From an uncultured Verrucomicrobia subdivision 3 bacterium (GTDB lineage: Bacteria > Verrucomicrobiota > Verrucomicrobiia > Limisphaerales > UBA11358): DNA of 62,892 nt. Below the pieces are notes generated by a model, which ran no database searches, was not told where the DNA came from, and saw nothing but the letters and a program-made list of their open reading frames with translations. Shown here piece after piece: positions 51,894-59,768 of the stretch (positions are counted from its first letter, which is position 1; every line of letters starts with the position of its first letter). The stretch is taken from assembly GCA_903884535.1 (NCBI GenBank), contig CAISEZ010000063.1, positions 1 through 62,892 on the forward strand, in the 5' to 3' direction. Both the position numbers and the translations under genes were made by a program.

Positions 51894-52976
51894 ATGTCTG
51901 AGCAAACGGGCGAAAAGACAGAGTTGCCAACGCAGCGGCGGCTGGAGGACGCGATCAAGCGCGGCCAGATCCCGCGCAGCGCCGAGGTGCAGACCGTTTT
52001 TGTTTTGCTCGGCTCCATCGCGGCGCTGACGTTCAGCGGCCACGAAGCGTGGTCGCAACTGGGCAACGCCGCCATCCAGATTCTCGGCCATCTTTACGAC
52101 ACGCCGGTCTCCTCCAACTCGCTCCAGCAATACGGCGTTGCCGGTTTGTTGGTGATCCTGAAATGCGTCGGCCCGCTGGTCATCGCCACCATGCTTTCCG
52201 GTTTGCTGGCGGGCGCGATCCAAAGCCGGTTTCAAACCGCGTCGGAAGTGCTCCAACCAAACTGGAATCGCGTCAATCCGCTGGAAGGTTTCAAACGACT
52301 TTTTTCCATGAGCTCGACGGTGGCGACCGGACTGGGCATGATCAAATTCATCGTGGTCTTCGCGTTGACCTATTCGCAAATGAAGAGCGTTTTGATGGAC
52401 CCGATTTTTTCCTCGGCGGTGAGCGTGGACCGGCTGGCGGCATTTCTCGGGCAAACCGCGCTGGCGATTTTGTTGCGCGTCAGCGGGGCGCTGGTGGTCA
52501 TCGCGGCGGTGGATTACGGCTACCAATACTGGCACAACAACCAGGAGCTGATGATGACCAAGGAAGAATTGAAGGAAGAGGCCAAAAGCTCGGAAGGCAA
52601 TCCGGCTGTGAAAAATGCGCGCCGCCGCCGCAAAGGCAAGAGCAAGGCTAAGCAACTCGCCGAGGTGGCCAAGGCGGATGTGGTCGTCACTAACCCCACG
52701 CACATCGCCATCGCGCTGCGTTATGACCGAAAAACGATGAAGGCTCCGAAAGTCGTCGCCAAAGGCATCCGGCTCAACGCACAAAAAATTCGCGAGATCG
52801 CCGCGAAGCATCAGGTGCCCATCATGGAAAATAAACCGCTCGCGCGAATGCTGTTCAAGCACGCCCGCGTCGGCGGCGAAGTGCCGGCCAATCTTTATGC
52901 CGCCGTCGCGGAAGTCCTGGCGTGGGTTTATCGCGTGAACCGCTACCGCTATTACGCGGAAGCAAATCAGGTTTGA
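51894..52976 (+). CDS. flhB: Flagellar export switch protein FlhB
   Basis: Controls export substrate specificity by autocleavage at NPTH. 360 residues: TEKTELPTQRRLEDAIKRGQIPRSAE-like start (GEKTELPTQRRLEDAIKRGQ), four hydrophobic helices, and the cytoplasmic domain with KADVVVTNPTHIAIALRYDRK, where cleavage occurs between N and P. VPIMENKPLARMLFKHARVGGEVP follows. Last gene of the cluster in this window; flhA is absent downstream. Confidence 0.96.
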   Translation: MSEQTGEKTELPTQRRLEDAIKRGQIPRSAEVQTVFVLLGSIAALTFSGHEAWSQLGNAAIQILGHLYDTPVSSNSLQQYGVAGLLVILKCVGPLVIATMLSGLLAGAIQSRFQTASEVLQPNWNRVNPLEGFKRLFSMSSTVATGLGMIKFIVVFALTYSQMKSVLMDPIFSSAVSVDRLAAFLGQTALAILLRVSGALVVIAAVDYGYQYWHNNQELMMTKEELKEEAKSSEGNPAVKNARRRRKGKSKAKQLAEVAKADVVVTNPTHIAIALRYDRKTMKAPKVVAKGIRLNAQKIREIAAKHQVPIMENKPLARMLFKHARVGGEVPANLYAAVAEVLAWVYRVNRYRYYAEANQV

Positions 52977-53001
52977 GGCCGAACAGCCAAGATGCTAACA
53001 A

Positions 53002-54378
53002 TCAAATCGTCTTGGAATGCCGCCGCTCGTTCGCCGCGCCGAGCGTGTTGTCAAAACACATCGCGATGTTGCGGATGAACAGCCGGCCGGAGTTCGTGAC
53101 TTCCAAGCCGGTGGCAGTTTTTTTCACCAAGCCGTCGGCGATGAACGGTGCGAGCGCGGAAAGTTCCTTTTCAAAATGCTGCTCGAAATTAATGCCGAGC
53201 TTTTGTGACATCGAGGCGAAATCAAGCGAGAGATCGCACATCGTCCGCATGATGGTTTCGCGGCGGATTTTGTCTTCGTCACTCACGATGTAGGCCTTGT
53301 GCAACGGCACTTTTTGCGCGTCCACAGCCGTTTGATACTTCGGCAATTCCTTCTCGTTTTGCCAATAGACATCGGGTGTTTGCGACACCGCGCTCATGCC
53401 AAACGCATAAATATCTGAGCCGGCGCGGGTGCTGTAGCCTTGGAAATTCCGTTGCAATTGTTTGTTCCGCTGCGCGATGGTGAGTTCGTCCGTCGGCTTC
53501 GCAAAATGATCCATGCCGATATAAACGTATTGGTCGTCGGCGGTAAGTTTTTCGATGACAAGCTTCAGCACTTCCAGTTTGGATTCCGGCGTGGGCAGGA
53601 TTTTATCTTCCAAAATTTTCTGCGCGGGTTTGATCCATGGCACGTGCGCATAACTGAACACCGCCAGCCGGTCGGGCTTCATTTCCAAAACCGTTTCAAT
53701 CGTCTCGGTGAACGACGCTGGTGTCTGAAATGGTAGCCCATAAATCAAATCTAGATTGATCGAGCCGAAGCCGAGTTCGCGCATCCAGTCCATCGCCTGT
53801 TGCGTCATTTCACGCGGCTGAATGCGGTGGATAGCCTCCTGCACTTTCGGATTAAAATCCTGCACGCCCATCGAGGCGCGGTTAAAACCGATTTCGCGCA
53901 GCGCCACGAGATGTTCGCGCGTGAGCCGGCGCGGGTCCACTTCTACGCTCGCCTCAATGTCCGGCGAAAACGTAAAATGCTTGTGGATGATTTCGCCGAG
54001 GCGGCGAATTTCGTCCGGGCGCAAAAACGTCGGCGAGCCGCCGCCGAAATGGAGTTGCACGGCCTTGCGATCCTTGTGCAAACGCGGCGCCAGCTTGGCG
54101 ACTTCGCGGCCAAGATAATCAATGTAATCGCGGCCTTTGTCGTGGTTGAGCGTGATGACCGTGGTGCAGCCGCAAAACCAGCAGAGCGTTTCGCAAAACG
54201 GAATGTGAAAATAAACCGAAAGGTCGCGCGGCGTCTGGTTGTTGCTTTCGATTTTTTCCGAAAGCTGGTCCCACGTCACGGCGTCGGTGAACTTGGTCGC
54301 GGGCGGATAGCTGGTGTAACGCGGCCCGGCCACGTTGTATTTTTTAACCAAGTCCAAATCTACGTTGAGCGTTTTCAT
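53002..54378 (-). CDS. hemN: Oxygen-independent coproporphyrinogen III oxidase
   Basis: Radical-SAM enzyme converting coproporphyrinogen III to protoporphyrinogen IX without oxygen. 458 residues, starting MKTLNVDLDLVKKYNVAGPR, with YTSYPPATKF and the 4Fe-4S motif SVYFHIPFCETLCWFCGCTT (CxxxCxxC). Further motifs are LHFGGGSPTFL and GFNRASMGVQDFNPKVQEAI. Converges on flhB with only 25 bp between. A palindromic repeat lies between it and hemE. Confidence 0.95.
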   Translation of the reverse strand: MKTLNVDLDLVKKYNVAGPRYTSYPPATKFTDAVTWDQLSEKIESNNQTPRDLSVYFHIPFCETLCWFCGCTTVITLNHDKGRDYIDYLGREVAKLAPRLHKDRKAVQLHFGGGSPTFLRPDEIRRLGEIIHKHFTFSPDIEASVEVDPRRLTREHLVALREIGFNRASMGVQDFNPKVQEAIHRIQPREMTQQAMDWMRELGFGSINLDLIYGLPFQTPASFTETIETVLEMKPDRLAVFSYAHVPWIKPAQKILEDKILPTPESKLEVLKLVIEKLTADDQYVYIGMDHFAKPTDELTIAQRNKQLQRNFQGYSTRAGSDIYAFGMSAVSQTPDVYWQNEKELPKYQTAVDAQKVPLHKAYIVSDEDKIRRETIMRTMCDLSLDFASMSQKLGINFEQHFEKELSALAPFIADGLVKKTATGLEVTNSGRLFIRNIAMCFDNTLGAANERRHSKTI

Positions 54379-54386
54379 ATTTTGTT

Positions 54387-54430
54387 TCGCGCGAAGGCGG
54401 CGAAAGAAAAACTTCGCATACTTCGCGCGA
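54387..54430. repeat. Palindromic element, CGCGAAGG family, between hemE and hemN
   Basis: Arm 1 (54387-54406, TCGCGCGAAGGCGGCGAAAG) and arm 2 (54412-54430, inverted copy with a few mismatches) are separated by five bases. The same unit family as the element at 33587-33658. Confidence 0.85.
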
Positions 54431-54437
54431 CATGGTT

Positions 54438-55508
54438 TTATTTGAAATTCTTAACAGTCTCCACCAAGGCGGCGATATTTTCCAGTTTTGCCGCGGGCGT
54501 CAAACCGTGGCCGAGATTGAAAATGTGTCCGGGCCGGCCGCGCATGGCTTCCAAAATACTTTTCGTTTCCGTCGCGACCACTTCCGGCGTGGATTCGGCA
54601 ATGCTCACCGGCGAAAGATTTCCCTGCATGGCAATGTGCGCCGGAATGATTTTCCGCGCCTCGGCGATGGAAGTCTGCCAATCAATGCCAAGCACGTTCG
54701 CGCCGCTGGCGATAAGATCGGGCCAGTTGCCATGCGTGCCGAGCGAGAAATTGATGACCGGCACCTTGCCGCCGAGATTGGCGATGATTTGGTTTGTCCA
54801 CCGGCCGGAAGCTTCCTGAAATTCCGTCGCGGCCAGGTGCCCGCCGTGGCTGTCGAAAATTTGCAACGCGTCAATGCCCGTCGCGATTTGCATCTGCAAA
54901 TAGGCGGTGATGGCGGCCGTCAATTTTTCCGCGAGCGCGAAATAGGTTTTCGGATCTTCGCGAAACAGTTGCAGTGCACGGCTGTATTTCGGCACGCTCG
55001 CACCTTCCATCATGAAGGTCGCCAGCGTCCACGGTGAACCGGTGAAGCCGAGCAGCGCCGTTTGATTGCCGAGTTCTTTGCGAAGCATTCGCAGCGCTTT
55101 GTCCACGTAGCTCAACCGTTCGACGACGCGCTCAACCGAAAGTTTTTCAATGTCCGCCTTGCTCGTCACGGCGAAATCCATGATGACGCCGCCGGTTTCC
55201 TTGAAATGGTAGGTTTGCCCCATCGCTTCGGGGATTACAAGAATGTCGCTGAATAAAATGGCGGCGTCGAAACCGAAACGGCGGACCGGCTGCAAAGTGA
55301 CCTCAACCGCGAGTTCGGGATTCTGGACGAGCTGAACGAAGGTGTAAGTCTCTTTGAGCTTGCGGTATTCCGGCAGCGCGCGGCCAGCCTGGCGCATCAG
55401 CCACATCGGCGGGCGGTCCACGGGCTGGCAGCGCGCGGCTCGGTTGAAGCGTTCGCGCGCGGTCAGGAGGTTTTGCGCAGGCATCGGTTTTGGTTCAGTG
55501 GCGTTCAT
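54438..55508 (-). CDS. hemE: Uroporphyrinogen decarboxylase
   Basis: Decarboxylates four acetate side chains of uroporphyrinogen III. 356 residues. PPMWLMRQAGRALPEYRKLKE is the substrate-arginine motif; FGFDAAILFSDILVIPEAMG, FTGSPWTLATFMMEG and HGGHLAATEF are all conserved. It is 59 bp upstream of hemN, on the same strand, so they should be co-transcribed. Direct repeats upstream of the start at 55561-55592 could be an operator. Confidence 0.96.
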   Translation of the reverse strand: MNATEPKPMPAQNLLTARERFNRAARCQPVDRPPMWLMRQAGRALPEYRKLKETYTFVQLVQNPELAVEVTLQPVRRFGFDAAILFSDILVIPEAMGQTYHFKETGGVIMDFAVTSKADIEKLSVERVVERLSYVDKALRMLRKELGNQTALLGFTGSPWTLATFMMEGASVPKYSRALQLFREDPKTYFALAEKLTAAITAYLQMQIATGIDALQIFDSHGGHLAATEFQEASGRWTNQIIANLGGKVPVINFSLGTHGNWPDLIASGANVLGIDWQTSIAEARKIIPAHIAMQGNLSPVSIAESTPEVVATETKSILEAMRGRPGHIFNLGHGLTPAAKLENIAALVETVKNFK

Positions 55509-55560
55509 CAGATAAATTGACTAAACCCAGCATAACAGCAATGGACCCGATAGCAGCTTC

Positions 55561-55592
55561 GCATATTTTGGCATTGGCGGCGCATATTTTGG
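55561..55592. promoter_or_regulatory. Possible operator: direct repeat upstream of hemE
   Basis: GCATATTTTGG occurs at 55561-55571 and 55582-55592, 21 bp apart (two helical turns), between the hemE start and the cyclase stop. No factor is known to me for it. Confidence 0.35.
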
Positions 55593-57389
55593 TTAGCTGG
55601 CCTGTGCCGCTGGCATGGCGATGCGCCAGATGCGGATCGGATGGGGAAAGCCGGTGAACTGCTGTTTGTCCGCGACGGCGGTTTGCTGAATTTCGCGCAG
55701 AAAGTTTTGCGTTTCGGCCCGTTGGAAAATTTCATCCGCCACCACTAGGTCGTCGCCTTCGCAACTTCCGACCAGTCGCGCCGCCAGATTCACAACAGAG
55801 CCGAAAAAATCCAGCCGGTCGTTGGCGTTTACCGCCAGGCACGGGCCGGCATGCACGGCGGATTTGAGCCGGAGCTGGATTTTCTGGGTGGTATTCATTT
55901 GGCCCAGTTGTTCGTGCATCGCGCGGGCGGCGGCCAAGGCTTCGGTTAGATTGCTGAACACGGCCATTACCGCGTCGCCGATGGTTTTAACCACGCCGCC
56001 GTGGTGCGCGGATACGACGTCGTGCAAAATCTTGAAGTGATCCCGCACCAACGCGTAGGCCGGCGCATCGCCGATGTTTGAATACAGCGCCGTCGAACCG
56101 CGCAGGTCCGTGAACAGCACCACTTGCGCCCCGACCGTGACGCGTTCGGTCGGCGAAATCACCTCGGTGGCGAACAGGTCGCGGAATTCCTGCCAGTTGG
56201 TGACGCAGGCGGCGGTCAGGATTTCGTCGTCGCCCGCGCCGGATTCGAATGCGACCTGCACCGGGAACGGATTCGGATTGCACACGAAAAAAGCGGCGTC
56301 GGAATTTTTGAATTCAAATTTCGCCGGCGCGCAGATGAGCTCGCCGGCGCCCGGCGGCAGGGCGGCGGTTTCCTTGACCTGCACGGAGCGCACCTGCAAT
56401 TCGCGCGCGGCGACGGGCAGGGGCCAGGCGCGCCGTTCATTCGGTTCGAGGCAAATCTGCGCGGCGATGTGCGGCCGCGCGCCGGGGCCGACGAGGCAGA
56501 AGGTTTGTTCGTCGCAAGGCCGGATGCCCGGGTGGACGGAAAATTTCAGTTCGACGGATTTATCGAATTCCGCGTCGAAGCGGATATTGCACACGTCGCA
56601 ATGGGCCTTGCTGGCGAGGTCGGCGAGCGACGTGGTGCGGGGCAGGCGCGTGGAACGGCAATTGGGACAAAGCACTTCCCAGCGCAGATTCAAAAGTCCG
56701 GCGCGCGTCGCGTGCAGAAATAATTTCAAAACCTCCCAGCGGTCGGTCTGCCACCGCTTGGCAACGGCGAACGGCCGGATGTGCGAGAGCTCGACATCCG
56801 CCGAGTCCGTGAGCAGCCGGGACAATTGGGCGACCAGCGGCGCGGCGATTTGCTCGGCGCGCAGTTTGTCCAGCCCGGTGCCGAGCGCCGTGGCGTTGGC
56901 TTCGGCTTTTGGCAATTGCGGCATCACGGCGATTTGCTGGCCGGCCAAATGCTCGCCGATGTGCCGGATCAGCGCTCGCATGTCGCGCATGGTTTTGGGG
57001 CCGATAAGGTGCCGGACGAGCGCGGTGCCAAAACGGTTTCGCGTTTTGAAGTGGCCGAAAATTTCTATGGCACATCCGGCCTTGGTTTCCCGGAGGCGCA
57101 AGCCCATCACGGCTTCCTCCAGCGCGCCGGACTGGAAAACCCGGCGCACCCGGTAAAATTCCGGTTCGGTCCACTCGAAGGGAAATTCTTGCCACACCAG
57201 CGGCAAGCCGAAAATTTTTGCGCGGGCGATGACTTGGCTGCCGCCTTCGGGCAATGGTTTGACCTCGTATTTGACCGGCGGCAGGCCAACCGCGCGGTTG
57301 AGCCAGTCCGTTTTTGCCAGAATCGGCCAGACCATCGCGCGCGGGTGCGGCAGCTCCACCGTTTTCTCGATTTTTACCAAACGCGGCAT
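55593..57389 (-). CDS. Class III nucleotide cyclase with SRPBCC-like and zinc-knuckle regions
   Basis: Adenylate or guanylate cyclase-type signalling enzyme of 598 residues. Residues about 1-150 are SRPBCC-like (ETVEL-PHPRAMVWPILAKTDWLN region). Residues about 235-275 have two cysteine pairs, VLCPNCRSTRLPRTTSLADL and CDVCNIRFDAEF, like a zinc knuckle. The cyclase domain starts near residue 420: QVVLFTDLRGSTALYSNIGD with a metal-binding Asp at about 428, VVKTIGDAVMAVFSNL with the second Asp and a Lys, and FFGSVVNLAARLVGSCEGDD with the Asn and Arg that stabilise the transition state. All catalytic residues look present. Substrate (ATP or GTP) uncertain; Lys near GD suggests ATP. Confidence 0.83.
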   Translation of the reverse strand: MPRLVKIEKTVELPHPRAMVWPILAKTDWLNRAVGLPPVKYEVKPLPEGGSQVIARAKIFGLPLVWQEFPFEWTEPEFYRVRRVFQSGALEEAVMGLRLRETKAGCAIEIFGHFKTRNRFGTALVRHLIGPKTMRDMRALIRHIGEHLAGQQIAVMPQLPKAEANATALGTGLDKLRAEQIAAPLVAQLSRLLTDSADVELSHIRPFAVAKRWQTDRWEVLKLFLHATRAGLLNLRWEVLCPNCRSTRLPRTTSLADLASKAHCDVCNIRFDAEFDKSVELKFSVHPGIRPCDEQTFCLVGPGARPHIAAQICLEPNERRAWPLPVAARELQVRSVQVKETAALPPGAGELICAPAKFEFKNSDAAFFVCNPNPFPVQVAFESGAGDDEILTAACVTNWQEFRDLFATEVISPTERVTVGAQVVLFTDLRGSTALYSNIGDAPAYALVRDHFKILHDVVSAHHGGVVKTIGDAVMAVFSNLTEALAAARAMHEQLGQMNTTQKIQLRLKSAVHAGPCLAVNANDRLDFFGSVVNLAARLVGSCEGDDLVVADEIFQRAETQNFLREIQQTAVADKQQFTGFPHPIRIWRIAMPAAQAS

Positions 57390-57486
57390 GCGCCGAAAAA
57401 TCTAGCGGAACGGGCGCAATTTGAACAGGCCGCAGCCGGAAATTTTTTTGCAACTTTGGCCGCCCCCCGGTTTTACATTTGAAGCG

Positions 57487-57939
57487 ATGGAAAATAAACC
57501 TGCAGACTCAAGCGAATCGTTGTGGCGCCGGAAACTTTCCGCCGCGGAACGTGCCGCTCTGCGCCCTCAGTCGGAAATGGCGTCGGAGGCAGACCTGACT
57601 AACGCCCTTGCAAAAATCCCCGAAGTCCCGGTTGCCTCAAATTTCACCGCGCGAGTCATGGCGGCCATTGAACTGGAAGAAGCCGCGGCGGCCCGGAATC
57701 GCGGCTGGAACTGGCGTCTGCTGTGGCCGCGCGTCGCCGTGGCCGCCGCCGTTCTGATTTTTGCCGGCGTCAGTGGCCAGCGTTTTGAAACCAATTCCCA
57801 GCGGGTCGCGTTGGCGAAAAATGTCGCCTCGGTAGCCGTGGCGCAGCCGTTGCCGAGTGTGGAGGCGTTGAATAATTTTGACGCCATTCAGCGCATGAGC
57901 CAGCACGCTGATGATCAGCTCATCGCCTTGATGCAATGA
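57487..57939 (+). CDS. Small membrane protein, anti-sigma-like
   Basis: Unrecognised 150-residue protein starting MENKPADSSESLWRRKLSAA. A single hydrophobic segment (VAVAAAVLIFAGVSG) around residue 95 and an N-terminal cytoplasmic part with WRRKLSAAERAALRP and IPEVPVASNFTARVMAAIEL, a layout like anti-sigma factors or zinc-finger-free regulators. No conserved His/Cys cluster, so it is not a ZAS domain. Four-base overlap with the DUF3106 gene. No sigma factor gene is adjacent, which weakens the idea. Confidence 0.55.
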   Translation: MENKPADSSESLWRRKLSAAERAALRPQSEMASEADLTNALAKIPEVPVASNFTARVMAAIELEEAAAARNRGWNWRLLWPRVAVAAAVLIFAGVSGQRFETNSQRVALAKNVASVAVAQPLPSVEALNNFDAIQRMSQHADDQLIALMQ

Positions 57940-58850
57940 TTCGTTGGTGCCAGTCCATTTTTTGCCTGACCGCCGCGTTCGTGGCGCTGACAAGTCACGC
58001 GCAGAATCCGCCGCTGCTGCCACGGCCGTTGTCCCCAACGCCGACCAATCTGTTCCCGCCGCAATTGCGGATGCTGTCGCCCGTGGACCAGTTTCGCGAT
58101 TTGCTGGCAATGACCCCGCGCGAACGCGCCGATGCCCTGACCAATCGTCCGCCTGAAGTCCGCGCCCGCATCCTCGCCAAGGTGCGCGAATACCAGATGC
58201 TCGGCCCGGACGAACGTGAGTTGCGGCTGCGCGCCACGGAACTGCGCTGGTATCTCACGCCGTTGCTGCGCCTGCCGCCGGCGGAACGCGCCGCGCCGCT
58301 CGCCCAGGTGCCGGTAGATTTGCGTGGACTGGTTCAGACGCGGCTTGACCAATGGAATGTTTTGCCGACGCCCTTGCAGCAGGAATTTCTCGCCAACGAC
58401 CGCGCGCTGCACTATTTCGCGCACGTCGAGCCGACGAACAATCCTTCCGCCGAGACGGCCCGAATCTCCGCGCAGTTCAACCAGTTTTTTGAACTTACGC
58501 CAGCCGAAAAATCGGCGACCCTGAAAACGCTTTCCGACAGCGAACGCGTGCAGATGGAAAAAACGCTGCAATCATTTGAGCAACTGCCCCCGCAGCAGCG
58601 GCTGCAATGCGTGCGAAATTACGCCAAGTTTGCGGGCCTAAGCCCGGCGGCCCGCGCGGAATTTTTGCAGAACGCCGGGCAGTGGTCGAAAATGTCGCCG
58701 CAGGAACGGCAGTCGTGGCGCGACCTCGTGGCGCACGTGCCGGTCTGGCCGCCGATGCCGCCGTCGGTGATGCCGATGGTGCCAGCCAACCTGCTGCCGC
58801 CTGCGTCGCACAAATTACCGCGCGCCAGCGTGGCGACGAATTCAAACTGA
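57936..58850 (+). CDS. DUF3106 protein, secreted
   Basis: 304 residues with a signal peptide (CQSIFCLTAAFVALTSHAQ). Repeating helices such as TPRERADALTNRPPEVRARILAKVREYQML, SPAARAEFLQNAGQWSKMSPQERQSWRDLV have the (S/T)PxxR-W pattern of DUF3106. The C-terminal region is Pro-rich. Function unknown. Likely operon with the upstream membrane protein gene (overlap of four bases). Confidence 0.75.
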   Translation: MIRWCQSIFCLTAAFVALTSHAQNPPLLPRPLSPTPTNLFPPQLRMLSPVDQFRDLLAMTPRERADALTNRPPEVRARILAKVREYQMLGPDERELRLRATELRWYLTPLLRLPPAERAAPLAQVPVDLRGLVQTRLDQWNVLPTPLQQEFLANDRALHYFAHVEPTNNPSAETARISAQFNQFFELTPAEKSATLKTLSDSERVQMEKTLQSFEQLPPQQRLQCVRNYAKFAGLSPAARAEFLQNAGQWSKMSPQERQSWRDLVAHVPVWPPMPPSVMPMVPANLLPPASHKLPRASVATNSN

Positions 58851-58898
58851 CGGCAGTTTCAAATTTCAATTTCTTCCGCCAAGCCTTAATTTCCCCGC

Positions 58899-59675
58899 GT
58901 GCATCCGATTGCGTTTTATCTCGGCTCGTTGCCCGTCCGCTGGTATGGCGTGATGATGGCGCTGGCGTTCATGGCCGGTCTGTGGACGGCCACGGTCCGC
59001 GCCCGCCGCGTGAATGTGGCCGGCGAAATCGTCTCCGATATCACGCTCTGGGTCATGCTCGGCGGCATCCTCGGCGCGCGGTTCGTTTATGTGACGACCT
59101 ACTGGAAAACCGAATTCGCCGGCGGGCCGTTTTCGGAAGTCTTCATGGTCCAGCACGGCGGACTGGTTTATTACGGCGGACTGATCGGTTCGACGATTGT
59201 CGCCGTGATTTATATCGTCTGGAAAAAGCTGCCGCTTTGGAAAATCTTGGACATCTTCGCGCCGAGCATCGCGTTGGGCAGCGTTTTTGGGCGCATCGGC
59301 TGCCTGCTCAACGGCTGCTGCTACGGCCGTGCCTGCGATTTGCCTTGGGCCATTCATTTTCCCGCCGACCACGAAACGCACGGTGCGGCGGTGCATCCGA
59401 CGGAAATCTACGACGCGCTTTTGAACCTGGTGCTCTACGTTTTTCTTGCGTGGCTGTTCCGGCACAAAAAATTCAACGGCCAGATTTTTGCGACTTACCT
59501 GATTGTCTATGCGGTCTTCCGGTCCATCGCCGAAAGTTTTCGCGGCGATTATCCGACCGACCACGTTCACGCCGGACTGACTTCCGCACAGCTCGTCAGC
59601 GTGCCGATTTTTGTGGTCGGGTTGGTGCTTGCAACCATCCTTTCGCGCCGAAGCCCACCGCCAAAACCAAACTGA
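58899..59675 (+). CDS. lgt: Phosphatidylglycerol-prolipoprotein diacylglyceryl transferase
   Basis: Transfers diacylglyceryl to the lipobox cysteine of prolipoproteins, in the inner membrane. 258 residues, start GTG at 58899 giving MHPIAFYLGSLPVRWYGVMM. Signature region GSVFGRIGCLLNGCCYGRAC, PWAIHFP and VHPTEIYDALLNLVLY. About seven hydrophobic segments. The lipoproteins at 15026 and 17048 are potential substrates. The stop leads straight into a palindromic repeat. Confidence 0.95.
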   Translation: MHPIAFYLGSLPVRWYGVMMALAFMAGLWTATVRARRVNVAGEIVSDITLWVMLGGILGARFVYVTTYWKTEFAGGPFSEVFMVQHGGLVYYGGLIGSTIVAVIYIVWKKLPLWKILDIFAPSIALGSVFGRIGCLLNGCCYGRACDLPWAIHFPADHETHGAAVHPTEIYDALLNLVLYVFLAWLFRHKKFNGQIFATYLIVYAVFRSIAESFRGDYPTDHVHAGLTSAQLVSVPIFVVGLVLATILSRRSPPPKPN

Positions 59676-59768
59676 TTTTTGACGGAATTAACCGAATGTT
59701 CAGAATCCAAACCGAGCCGTGTTGCGTGGCATCTTTAATTTTGTGAATTCTGTAAATTCTGTCAAAAA
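59676..59768. repeat. Palindromic element across the lgt-miaA junction
   Basis: Arm 1 (59676-59706, TTTTTGACGGAATTAACCGA and so on) and arm 2 (59737-59768) are inverted copies with several mismatches, spacer 30 bp. Arm 1 begins one base after the lgt stop; arm 2 encodes the N-terminal FNFVNSVNSVKK of miaA. Confidence 0.8.
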
